A DNA stretch of 22,428 bases, taken from IMG/VR virus record IMGVR_UViG_3300014720_000204, positions 1 to 22,428 of that record. The stretch is one strand, 5' to 3'. Below, piece after piece: positions 7,101-13,818 of this stretch (the stretch's first letter is position 1; the number at the start of each line of letters is the position of its first letter). The notes beneath the pieces are model-generated. The model searched no databases. It was not told where the DNA came from and saw nothing but the letters and a program-made list of their open reading frames with translations. Source of the stretch: a virus. The translations under genes were made by a program, and so were the position numbers.

Positions 7101-7861
7101 GCAAGATTGAGTTTGCCATAAGTGATGCTGGTATTGGCAATTTTGTTTACCGTTACCGCACCATCGGCAATCTTGGCTTCGGTGACAGCGGCATCAGCCA
7201 GCTTGGCGTTAGTGACGGCTAGAGTTTGGATGGCAGCGGTGTCTACGGCATCGTTTGCTAGCTCAGCAGCAGTGACCGCATTAGCAGCAATCTTGGCCGT
7301 GGTAACTGACAATGAAGCCAGTTTGTCAGTAGTGATGGCTGTATCAACAACTTTGGCTGTCGTGATGGCATTAGTGGCAATGGCAGTAGGACCAAGGCCG
7401 GCAATATCAACTTTAGCCGTGGTAATTGCATTATTGGCAATCTTGGCAGTGCTCACAGCTAGGTCTGCAATGCCAGCCGTAGGCATCACCACTTGATCAA
7501 AGGCGCTACCATTCCACACTTGCAAATTTTTGCTAGTGCTATTTACATAGCCCCTTCCTTCAAAATTATCAATGGTAGGCGCCACTGAGTCATAAGCAAT
7601 GGCACTATCATTTGCTAATTTTGCAGCAGTGATGGCATCATCAGCTAATGCGGCAGTGCCAAGTTTGGTCGCACTGGCTTGATTAAGCTTTGCTAAATTA
7701 ATGCTGCTATTGTCAGCCAAATCAGCGGCAGCTTGGAATAGATCCTTGGCCTCCACCTTTTTGGTGATACTACTACCCACGTCAACAATGGGCAGCACAT
7801 CATTAGCTGCAACATCAGCTTGACTCAGCTTTTTTAGCTGCGTAATACGTTGATCTGCCAC
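4145..7861 (-). CDS. Large tail fibre protein with decapeptide repeats, 1238 aa
   Basis: The start is GTG at 7859-7861; an in-frame TAA lies two codons upstream, and MADQRITQLKKLS with VLPIVDVG matches the N-terminal pattern I recall for phage fibres. Residues about 131-345 form a 10-residue repeat array (AITTAKVADD-like). The middle has a TVTEV...LTVASG segment and a TRTITLPN-like strand (RTITLPNVTG). A second repeat region (DINASAAIALSKLA) covers about residues 900-1025. The C-terminal part has NTGIYSPGAD, NVGIGTSSP and a terminal ICWDANYIYVC...NTWKRAALSTW, a pattern often seen at the tip of cyanophage fibres. It is probably a trimeric host-recognition fibre. No tail fibre chaperone is recognisable in the window. 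Confidence 0.85.
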   Translation of the reverse strand: MADQRITQLKKLSQADVAANDVLPIVDVGSSITKKVEAKDLFQAAADLADNSSINLAKLNQASATKLGTAALADDAITAAKLANDSAIAYDSVAPTIDNFEGRGYVNSTSKNLQVWNGSAFDQVVMPTAGIADLAVSTAKIANNAITTAKVDIAGLGPTAIATNAITTAKVVDTAITTDKLASLSVTTAKIAANAVTAAELANDAVDTAAIQTLAVTNAKLADAAVTEAKIADGAVTVNKIANTSITYGKLNLADGSVPGAKLTDATVTSAKLAADAVTTPAITDLAVTTGKLANSAVTNGKIADGAITTVKVDAAGLAAAAISTNAITTAKVADDAITAAKMADDSTTIVQAGTPAGSGAFEGQHWFDTNTSVEYIWDSTTWVRQAAVNVINFTDSTPIAFSVAYPNNHTANITTSLDTQVANRAFLGPAAGADAAPTFRTIVPNDLPDATASTKGIIQPGTGLVVNGGTLNHSNSVTTGTYTKVTVDTQGHVSTGALLEASDVPNIDAAKITTGTLPTDRIADNAVTIDKLSDYSTASLGETFPTPSFIGQIHLNPLDKSFFMWDGNVFVPIGISAGQIIFAGTFNAATPSGTGQVASITPEGAAAGFTVGSALPASAPGNNKHYLVVSSGGTITTGNAPNATLAPPDLILSVYNSASPGWVEIDVSAGAGAIAASQVSFAAVGDIGSSNVQTAIEEVSSECRNATNITSGTLAVARGGTNLSSYVKGDIIAASGTTVLARRSVGTNGQVLTADSAEITGLKWATPTVGTVTEVTSSTAALTVASGTSTTTPALTIRSATTSGDGIVQLSDSTGTTSSILAATSTAVKAAYDLADAALPKAGGTVTGDITLGTNIGIQFEGTTDDANEIRLIGADATADRTITLPNVTGTVVTTGDNGTVTSTMIANDTIVNADINASAAIAYSKLALSSGVVDADINASAAIALSKLATGALPTTITIASANIVDDTIVNADINNSAAIALSKLATGALPSGITIASSNIVNDTIVNDDINASAAIAGTKISPDFGSQNIVTTGIFNHALGTVSAPTIAFTGDSNTGIYSPGADAVGVTTGGTERLLIDSTGELKIAAKGNGINNGIIFDIPYTGGQSNVVSQALQVATGGAANALARINMGAVNLSANNGSFISFATSPGGSGAPSGDLTTERLRIDSAGNVGIGTSSPTTLLDVNADTMRLRTARTPASAGATGAVGEICWDANYIYVCTTTNTWKRAALSTW
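4785..5165 (-). repeat. Second repeat region of the large fibre (DINASAAIALSKLA units)
   Basis: Four related units carry the core ADIN-(A/N)-SAAIA-x-(S/T)-K. Three of them also share DDTIVNAD or NDTIVND just before the core, and two share a following LATGALP-x-x-ITIAS stretch. DNA is similar enough between units that recombination could change unit number. Confidence 0.7.
6827..7471 (-). repeat. Decapeptide (30-bp) repeat array in the large fibre
   Basis: Roughly 21 successive 10-residue units of the type (I/L)A-x-x-A-(I/V)-T-x-A-K run from about residue 131 to 345 of the fibre. Two units are altered to VDIAGLGPTA and VDAAGLAAAA, at different places in the array, possibly marking hinges. The strict ten-residue register suggests a fibrous stalk. 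Confidence 0.85.
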
Positions 7862-7886
7862 GAGTTATAAATTCTTTTGGTACATT

Positions 7887-8771
7887 CTAGTCTTCCACTT
7901 CCGTAAGGAGGAACTCTAGACTATTTTGGTTAAGAGCAAGACGATCTTCGTCCTCTTTCAGGACGTAACCAGATGGACGACCCACTAATAGTTTAATTTC
8001 ACCAGTGGTTACAAAATCTATACTACACGAAATTAAATCAGAAGCGGACAGTTCCAAGCCGGACCGCGTGACCATTGCAGTGAATTCATAGTAAATATTG
8101 TCGTCAGCCGAAAGTGCTGGGTCATTTAATGGGTCGGTGATTGACAGCAGGCAATCAAATGCGCTGCCAATATCCACGCGATGTATAAGCTGTAACATTA
8201 ATAGCGGCGTTTCTTTTACGCCAGAAGTAGTATTATCAAACAAGCAGTCAATAGATCCGCTTCCGCTGATAAGGCCTGCCGAATACATACGCTTAAATTT
8301 ATCATTTAGCGTGGTAGCATCTAAGCCTTCACGATCAGTGTTGAAAGTATAACTGGTCACATCTCCCAACACATTTGGAGATACATCTCGCACCACTAAT
8401 TCAACAAGCAATGGCTCTCCTTCAAAGTTTTTTATTTGAAATTCGGCGGCGCGATTGTTATTTACAGCATCTGCAAAAGTTGGGAAAAACCGCAAACCAC
8501 CAGCGGCGTTGACATTAATAAAAGCTGAAAAGCTACGCTGCTCAACGCCTTCACCATCCACCCAACTGGGAGTTGTAAAAAACACCAATCCTCGCGGGTC
8601 TGGAGTGCTAATTGTAATTTTATCTCCAGTTAGCAAATTATCAAGAGCCCCTTCAAAACCCACTCGATTCAAGACGATAGTAACGTCGGCGTCTTTGACG
8701 ATTGCCGAAAATATTCCTTCGTTATTGCGTCGAAGTCTTACATTACCAATGCGCCCAACAAAATAGGTCAT
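7887..8771 (-). CDS. Tail-tube-fold protein with inserted domain, 294 aa
   Basis: The N-terminus MTYFVGRIGNVRLRR parallels MGFYTGRTGKLYLYG of the preceding gene. Residues about 138-176 (TFNTDREGLDATTL, then GLISGSGSIDCLF) align with residues about 38-75 of that protein, and residues about 228-262 align with its C-terminal strand pair. The two are therefore paralogues, with an extra region of about 100 residues here (about 25-130) that includes LTGDKITIST, RGLVFF and INVNAAGGLRFFPTFADA. I recall similar insert motifs from cyanophage structural proteins. The pattern resembles siphovirus tail tube proteins. It overlaps the upstream gene by ATGA. A position after the hub suggests a role at the tail tip rather than the main tube. 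Confidence 0.65.
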   Translation of the reverse strand: MTYFVGRIGNVRLRRNNEGIFSAIVKDADVTIVLNRVGFEGALDNLLTGDKITISTPDPRGLVFFTTPSWVDGEGVEQRSFSAFINVNAAGGLRFFPTFADAVNNNRAAEFQIKNFEGEPLLVELVVRDVSPNVLGDVTSYTFNTDREGLDATTLNDKFKRMYSAGLISGSGSIDCLFDNTTSGVKETPLLMLQLIHRVDIGSAFDCLLSITDPLNDPALSADDNIYYEFTAMVTRSGLELSASDLISCSIDFVTTGEIKLLVGRPSGYVLKEDEDRLALNQNSLEFLLTEVED

Positions 8772-9265
8772 GCGTCAATTAGTTCTATAAATGGTCCATC
8801 CACGGTAAATTGTAACGATACGCTAGTCAGCTCTCCAGTGCCAACAGTGATACTTGCATTGGTAATATAAGCATTAAAGCCAATGTCATCCTTTATATCT
8901 ACGCCAGCCCCTGGTTGTGATCCGGCTCGCAGCATCATTCCTACTTTGTCTGCTTCCGTAACGCCAGCGCCGCTTGTTTTCATCACTTTATTAAGCAATT
9001 GTTCAAACTGTATGCCTACGTCGCCTGGCTCTGCCCGATAGTACATGACAGTGGCTGAACCAGTGGAACTGACCATGCCAGGCGTGTATGTTTTCACTGC
9101 CGTGTCAATAGTGGTGGTCTCCAAAAGTTCTAGGCTTGTGTCAAGGGACCAATCGCGAATTTTCAATACAGCATTTGTATCGGTAGGGGTCAATGCAGAG
9201 CCAAAAGATGGAGGAAAAATACCATAAAGGTAAAGCTTGCCAGTGCGACCAGTATAAAAGCCCAT
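8768..9265 (-). CDS. Tail-tube-like protein, 165 aa
   Basis: The protein carries the typical order of a tail tube domain: an N-terminal arm (MGFYTGRTGKLYLYG), a strand-turn segment WSLDTSLELLETTTIDTAVK followed by a PGMVSSTGSATV strand, a helical region with FEQLLNKVMK, and a terminal strand pair ending in SVSLQFTVDGPF. The E-x-L-x-x-T-T pattern followed by G-x-x-S-x-x-G-S is what I recall of lambda gpV-like and related tube folds. It lies 24 bases after the hub gene and overlaps the 294-aa paralogue by 4 bases. The tail tube proper is more likely the abundant product at 20354-20932, so this one may form a specialised ring at the tip. That assignment is inferred. Confidence 0.65.
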   Translation of the reverse strand: MGFYTGRTGKLYLYGIFPPSFGSALTPTDTNAVLKIRDWSLDTSLELLETTTIDTAVKTYTPGMVSSTGSATVMYYRAEPGDVGIQFEQLLNKVMKTSGAGVTEADKVGMMLRAGSQPGAGVDIKDDIGFNAYITNASITVGTGELTSVSLQFTVDGPFIELIDA

Positions 9266-9289
9266 TTTAATTAACCATTTGTCTGCATT

Positions 9290-12200
9290 CTACTCTGCCG
9301 CGCCATCAATGGTAAACAATCCATTCACATAGGAAGAAAGTCCTTCCGCAATAAAAGATTGACCATTGGCGTCACAAGGATGTTCTACTGCGCGAACAGT
9401 TGTTTCTCCTTCTTCTTCCATTGTTACTTCCGTCACGCGAAACACACGCTTAGAGCGCACATTTTGACCAAGCACAAACAAATTACCACTTTGTGAAGCA
9501 AGAGCTGGAGCAGTGCCATTGGCGACTGTCACGCCATTAAGGGAACGAGTGCCATCAGTGCTGCCATAAGTGAGCACGTTATAGGTGCCATTGGGAATGC
9601 CTTGTAAGGGCACGTTCAAAGCTCCACCGTCTTCAATTCTGCCTGTATATATGCCGTCCCATTGATTATTGCTGGTTTCCACATAAACGTAACTACCAGG
9701 CATTACAAAGATGTCCGTAGGGAAAGTGACCAGCTCAATGGCGCGGCGGTTATAACGCCGTACATTGCAAAGATATTTGCCCAGTAAGATCGCCTGGGCG
9801 CGAGTGGTGACAAACTGTGAAATGTCAAGGCTTTCGCGAACGGCATTGGCTTCTTGCGTGTCAGTGCGTTTAACCTCTACGCTGTTGTTACGCGGAAACA
9901 CACCATTGCGCTCTACATCACGATAAATCAAAGTGACAATTACATCTTGAACGCCTGTGCCATAGTCAATAAATTCCTCTTTAAGGCTTTCTTCAAGAAT
10001 GTTTCCTTGATTAAAAAGTGCAGTGATTGACACTGAACGAGTGATGGCGCCAGTATTTTTTTCATAAGGCAATGCAGGCACCAGCGTTTCTTTCCCGCCA
10101 ATCTTGCCAAGTTCAAGCAGGCTAAATGGTGCTACTTGCGCCCAAAACTCTCGCCACGGCCTGGCATCTGCAATCACACCGTCCATGAATAAACCATTGC
10201 GTTCGCAAAATCTTTTACTTTGCGCCAGTTGCATCACATCCACTGAATGCAAACTTGCATAGCGACCAATGCCATTGATGCCATCCAAAATTGTATCTAA
10301 GAAAATATCCGCAGCAAAAGAAGTGGAATTACTTGGTGCGCTATTTGCAAAATTAGTTATGGCCGCATCATCAGGCACGTTTGTTGCTTCATTGCCAAAA
10401 TAATTTTGGCTTGTTGGCAGCAGACGCACGCGCTTGCCTTCCGTCACGTAAGCACTAACACTTCGCAAATCCTGAGTGCCAGCCCCTGAGACAACATGCA
10501 CGGCAAGAGTGGACAGGCCGCTGTACAGGCTAGGGCCATAGTTTTGCCACGATTCAATGCGTTGTTCTGTTACGGCTGTAATTTTAATTTCAGCGGACGA
10601 ATCAAAAGAAAAAGAAGTGTTAGAAAATGCGTCGTAATTAAACAAATCAAATTCAGTGGTATTAGCTGGAGATTTATTAAACGGAGGATAGTCGCCTCTG
10701 CCCCCATCTCGATACACTGAGCCATTGAAATACACTTCTACATTGTCATTTTCAGTTAGGTCAGAACCAAGAGTGACCAATGGACCAGTTGGATTGAGAT
10801 AGCAGTAGCCACGAGTGTGGAAGGTGCGAATTTCAATGTAAGTGTCAACAACGGGCTCTAGCTTAATTGCAATAAATCGTGGTCCAGCGTTGCGGGAAAT
10901 TAATTTTAGGTAGGCAAATGTTTCCTGTTGGTTTACCCCACGGCAGCAAAAAATATACGGCAATCTAATGTATTCGCCTGAGTTGTCCAGGCGATACCAC
11001 AAGGCGAACATGGCAGTACGTGCCTTGGCACCATTATCTGATGCACTATGACCATAATTAACTTGATTCTTGCCATAAACATTGGCGCGACCATTGAGAC
11101 GCCTATACACTTGAAACCGTAAAGCTATGTCTAAAACATTGCATTTAGTGACGCTAGCGTAGGCGGCTTCTTCAATACGCGCCAAGCCCTTCACATGGAA
11201 TGATTCTGGGCCCCCTTGTCCTTGCAAGCTGTTAATTTCATCCTGCAAAGCATTATTTTCATTTTGCAATGCAGCAATTTCATTATTATAGTTATTTACG
11301 TTTGATTGGTAGCGATTTTTCTCTGCTTGTGTGAGTCGCTGAGAGCCAAAGCCGCCTTTTCCAAAAGAAACTACGGAGCCACGATTTAGGATTTTTTGAT
11401 CTATATCGCGAAGTCCTTGTGCCTTTGTAATTGCAGCATTAATATTATCAATTCTTTTTTGTAACGCATTGATTCGATCTCCCACTCCTTTCCAGTGTCC
11501 TAATCCATAATTAGCACGTGGCAATTTGCCGGTGCGAATACATTCCACGCCTGCATATAAATCACCGCCCTCAATGCCGTTGGTACTATTATCAGCAAAG
11601 CCTATGGAAACCACGCGAAATAATGCGGAGCCGGCTTTGAATATAGTGCCATTGTCAATTTGCGAAGCTGAATTACGCAGGGCATCTTGACGTGCAATGC
11701 CTGCAGTATCAGTGGTTGGTAATAGTTCAATGGTATGGGCAATAAATAGGTCCCAGAAATCTCCCACGGGAACAAAAGGACGATCACTATTATTGGGCCA
11801 ATATGCACCAGAGCGGGATTGGAATCGTGCTTCAACACGTCGGCGTTCTGTATTGCCATCTTCATTGAGAATTAGCACGTCTGCTTCTATTGGTATAAAG
11901 CCTGTCACGCCTACAGTGTTTGCAGTGGTGGGCGAAAATGCCTGACTAAAACCTTCTTCTGCTCCGGGGAGACCATTGAGTTTTGCAGTGGTATCAGTGC
12001 CAAAGGTTATTGTCGGATCAGTGCCTCCTCCTTTAATTAAATTTTGATACAGAGTGGGACCATTTTCGTTGTAATATTGCCATACATTTCCAAATACCAA
12101 ATCCCTAGCTGGAAATTGTCCAAGAGCCGTGCGCTCTGGATCAATATTGGCAATGCCGGATGCGCCAACGGTCATCATTAACCGCATGAATTGATTATTA

Positions 12201-12613
12201 CCAAAACTAAGAATGCCTGACCATAACAATAGGCTCGCTACACGCACACCGCCATTTATATTTTGCGCAGTGTTGGTATAAACCAACGGTACGGTATCTC
12301 CATATACGGCAAGATCTTGAGCGCCATTGAAACCAATGCGTGGAGCCAGCACTGCATCCCTAGTTTGCTCCGTACCTCGCTCTTTAGGAGCCTTGGGCTT
12401 TGGCATCAACAGGACTGACGCCACCTGGAACAGAATGCCCACAATGGTCAAGATTAAAGCAGTGATTCCGAAATCATTGCGTGCATCCAACACAGTGCCT
12501 TGCTTTATATCTTTGTAAATATGCTGTTGTGCAACAAAATCTAAATACTCTTCCCTTTTAATGCCTAGCGCATCAATTAAATCATATTCATAAGGCAAAA
12601 GTTTGCGCGTCAT
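9290..12613 (-). CDS. Central tail hub / tip attachment protein (J-like)
   Basis: I choose the ATG at 12611-12613 (MTRKLLPYEYD) because it forms an ATGA overlap with the stop of the upstream gene; an alternative TTG lies 18 bases further upstream. The product is about 1107 aa. Near residues 48-70 is a hydrophobic segment (ITALILTIVGILFQVASVLLM) followed by PKPKAPKE, as in the I-like/J-like region of lambdoid tails. About residues 370-470 hold an inserted coiled coil with heptad-like runs (IAALQNENNALQDEINSLQ). The C-terminal half has hub-type features, including QAILLGKYLCNVRRYNRR, then FVMPGSYVYV, and a terminal RVTEVTMEEEGE...VRAVEHPC. It probably forms the trimeric hub at the tail tip that holds fibres and opens the tube. 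Confidence 0.8.
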   Translation of the reverse strand: MTRKLLPYEYDLIDALGIKREEYLDFVAQQHIYKDIKQGTVLDARNDFGITALILTIVGILFQVASVLLMPKPKAPKERGTEQTRDAVLAPRIGFNGAQDLAVYGDTVPLVYTNTAQNINGGVRVASLLLWSGILSFGNNQFMRLMMTVGASGIANIDPERTALGQFPARDLVFGNVWQYYNENGPTLYQNLIKGGGTDPTITFGTDTTAKLNGLPGAEEGFSQAFSPTTANTVGVTGFIPIEADVLILNEDGNTERRRVEARFQSRSGAYWPNNSDRPFVPVGDFWDLFIAHTIELLPTTDTAGIARQDALRNSASQIDNGTIFKAGSALFRVVSIGFADNSTNGIEGGDLYAGVECIRTGKLPRANYGLGHWKGVGDRINALQKRIDNINAAITKAQGLRDIDQKILNRGSVVSFGKGGFGSQRLTQAEKNRYQSNVNNYNNEIAALQNENNALQDEINSLQGQGGPESFHVKGLARIEEAAYASVTKCNVLDIALRFQVYRRLNGRANVYGKNQVNYGHSASDNGAKARTAMFALWYRLDNSGEYIRLPYIFCCRGVNQQETFAYLKLISRNAGPRFIAIKLEPVVDTYIEIRTFHTRGYCYLNPTGPLVTLGSDLTENDNVEVYFNGSVYRDGGRGDYPPFNKSPANTTEFDLFNYDAFSNTSFSFDSSAEIKITAVTEQRIESWQNYGPSLYSGLSTLAVHVVSGAGTQDLRSVSAYVTEGKRVRLLPTSQNYFGNEATNVPDDAAITNFANSAPSNSTSFAADIFLDTILDGINGIGRYASLHSVDVMQLAQSKRFCERNGLFMDGVIADARPWREFWAQVAPFSLLELGKIGGKETLVPALPYEKNTGAITRSVSITALFNQGNILEESLKEEFIDYGTGVQDVIVTLIYRDVERNGVFPRNNSVEVKRTDTQEANAVRESLDISQFVTTRAQAILLGKYLCNVRRYNRRAIELVTFPTDIFVMPGSYVYVETSNNQWDGIYTGRIEDGGALNVPLQGIPNGTYNVLTYGSTDGTRSLNGVTVANGTAPALASQSGNLFVLGQNVRSKRVFRVTEVTMEEEGETTVRAVEHPCDANGQSFIAEGLSSYVNGLFTIDGAAE

Positions 12614-12996
12614 TGATTCATCCAAAAACAATGGCCAATGTTTCTAGGCAATAAAGCTTTGACGACTGTGCCGCCAGGAGAAAGAAATAACACTCCATCT
12701 TCCACAATTGTTCCCAACGCCGAGCCAACAGAAGCTGGCAATAACATCACCGCTCCAGCCAATGGCTCTTTTAGTCGCTTCCCATTGTCAATCATCCACC
12801 TAACAAGCAGCGATTTTGGAAATGTGCTTTCATCATACATTTCATACACCCATTCAAAACGCTCCGTATAATCATTAAAGCCTAGCCGCTTATGCACTTC
12901 ACAAGCGAGCTGAAAACAATCAGTTTTGCCTGACCATGGAGCAGCGCTCCATTGATAAGGCAAGCCAATTAAATCATTGAAGGACGAGTTCTGCAT
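12610..12996 (-). CDS. NlpC/P60-like tail tip protein (K-like), probably lacking the catalytic His
   Basis: The product is about 128 aa from the ATG at 12994-12996; a TTG at 13012-13014 would add six residues. Neither start has a strong ribosome binding site. The segment GLPYQW, then GKTDCFQLACEVHKRLG shows the nucleophile-type cysteine (Cys27 in this numbering) at the start of a helix, as in NlpC/P60 peptidases such as lambda gpK. The later strand that should read HVGIY- or HLGI-like instead reads SALGTIVEDG, so the usual histidine is replaced by alanine. A His-Cys pair (IGHCFW) remains near the C-terminus. It lies between L-like and J-like genes, the K position of lambda. It may be a non-catalytic structural descendant. 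Confidence 0.7.
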   Translation of the reverse strand: MQNSSFNDLIGLPYQWSAAPWSGKTDCFQLACEVHKRLGFNDYTERFEWVYEMYDESTFPKSLLVRWMIDNGKRLKEPLAGAVMLLPASVGSALGTIVEDGVLFLSPGGTVVKALLPRNIGHCFWMNQ

Positions 12997-13438
12997 TGAG
13001 GGGCAATGGGCCAACTAAGCTGCGAGTGAGAGTGCGAGCTGGAAATTGTGCTCCCACGGAATCCATGGCAGTGCGATACCGTAGTTCAATGGTAGTGTCT
13101 GAATAGCTTGCGCCAATGCCAACATAACGTTCTTGATAGCTACGTGAAGGCGCCAGGGCAGCATTTAGCCATTGCGTGGTAATAGTCAAACGACTAAGGC
13201 GATTGCCATCACCTTGCTCAACCAGGCGAATGGCATATTCCACATTGGGAAATAACACTCGCACTAGTCCATTGTCACCATTTAAGTTGGCAGTGCTTCC
13301 TTCTGCTCTGAATGGTGCAAATTCGTAACGAGCGCCGTCTAAAATTCGCGCTTCTTGTATGAAGAAGTTTTGATAGCGATGCTGCACATTATTGGCAGTT
13401 ACTAAATAAAAATATTGAGCCAAACGAATTTCACTCAT
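12974..13438 (-). CDS. Minor tail protein (L-like)
   Basis: This 154-aa protein begins MSEIRLAQYFYLVTANNV and ends with FPARTLTRSLVGPLPLNAELVLQ-type residues. The late R-x-LTRSLVG-x-LP pattern recurs in phage proteins between the M-like and K-like genes, where the lambda counterpart gpL binds the tail tip complex. No cysteine cluster like that of lambda gpL is visible, so iron-sulfur binding is not supported here. It overlaps the upstream gene by ATGA and the downstream gene by about 23 bases. Assignment rests mainly on gene order and the C-terminal motif. Confidence 0.6.
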   Translation of the reverse strand: MSEIRLAQYFYLVTANNVQHRYQNFFIQEARILDGARYEFAPFRAEGSTANLNGDNGLVRVLFPNVEYAIRLVEQGDGNRLSRLTITTQWLNAALAPSRSYQERYVGIGASYSDTTIELRYRTAMDSVGAQFPARTLTRSLVGPLPLNAELVLQ

Positions 13439-13818
13439 CGCATTTCACCAACTAGCTTTACCATTACCGTGCTAATGCCTTTAATTACACTTTCCACTGT
13501 TGGAGGTTCAGCGTAAAGCCATTCAATGCCAAGGGCAGTGCGAACTTTACTTTGTAAAACGCTTGTATAGCCTTCAAACACAATAGAGGGAATAGCAAAT
13601 CCAATTGTGCCACCTTGCTGCAAGTCGTAATGATCAATAATGGTATTAACAATGGTTTCCGAGATATTGCCAAACTCCAATTCCAGCGTATAGCCAAAAG
13701 GACGATTACCGAAGCTGCGGCGTACCACTGCACCAGACATGGCTCGATAAGTTTTAACTGGATATTGGCCAAGTTGAAAACTGCGACCAGTTGGCTTTAA
13801 TGAAGGAAAATCAGCCAT
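13435..13818 (-). CDS. Minor tail / distal tail protein (M-like)
   Basis: The protein begins MADFPSLKPTGRSFQLGQYP and contains GAVVRRSFGNRPFGYTLELEF, then NISETIVNTIIDHYDLQ, then GTIGFAIP. The FP-x-L-x-PT-x-R start followed by an RR-x-FG strand and a helix is a common pattern in proteins directly after the tape measure in cyanobacterial siphophages. Lambda gpM occupies the same position and helps cap the initiator complex. Its ATG overlaps the TAA of the tape measure gene by one base (TAATG), implying coupled translation. No catalytic motif is seen. Confidence 0.65.
   Translation of the reverse strand: MADFPSLKPTGRSFQLGQYPVKTYRAMSGAVVRRSFGNRPFGYTLELEFGNISETIVNTIIDHYDLQQGGTIGFAIPSIVFEGYTSVLQSKVRTALGIEWLYAEPPTVESVIKGISTVMVKLVGEMR

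Noticed and set aside
6827-7471. 30-bp periodic repeats that might suggest a CRISPR array
   Set aside because: The period is a continuous coding repeat in one open frame without alternating unique spacers, so it is a fibre stalk.
1-7861. A diversity-generating retroelement acting on fibre genes
   Set aside because: No reverse transcriptase gene or template/variable repeat pair is visible in the window; repeats here are explained by fibre structure.
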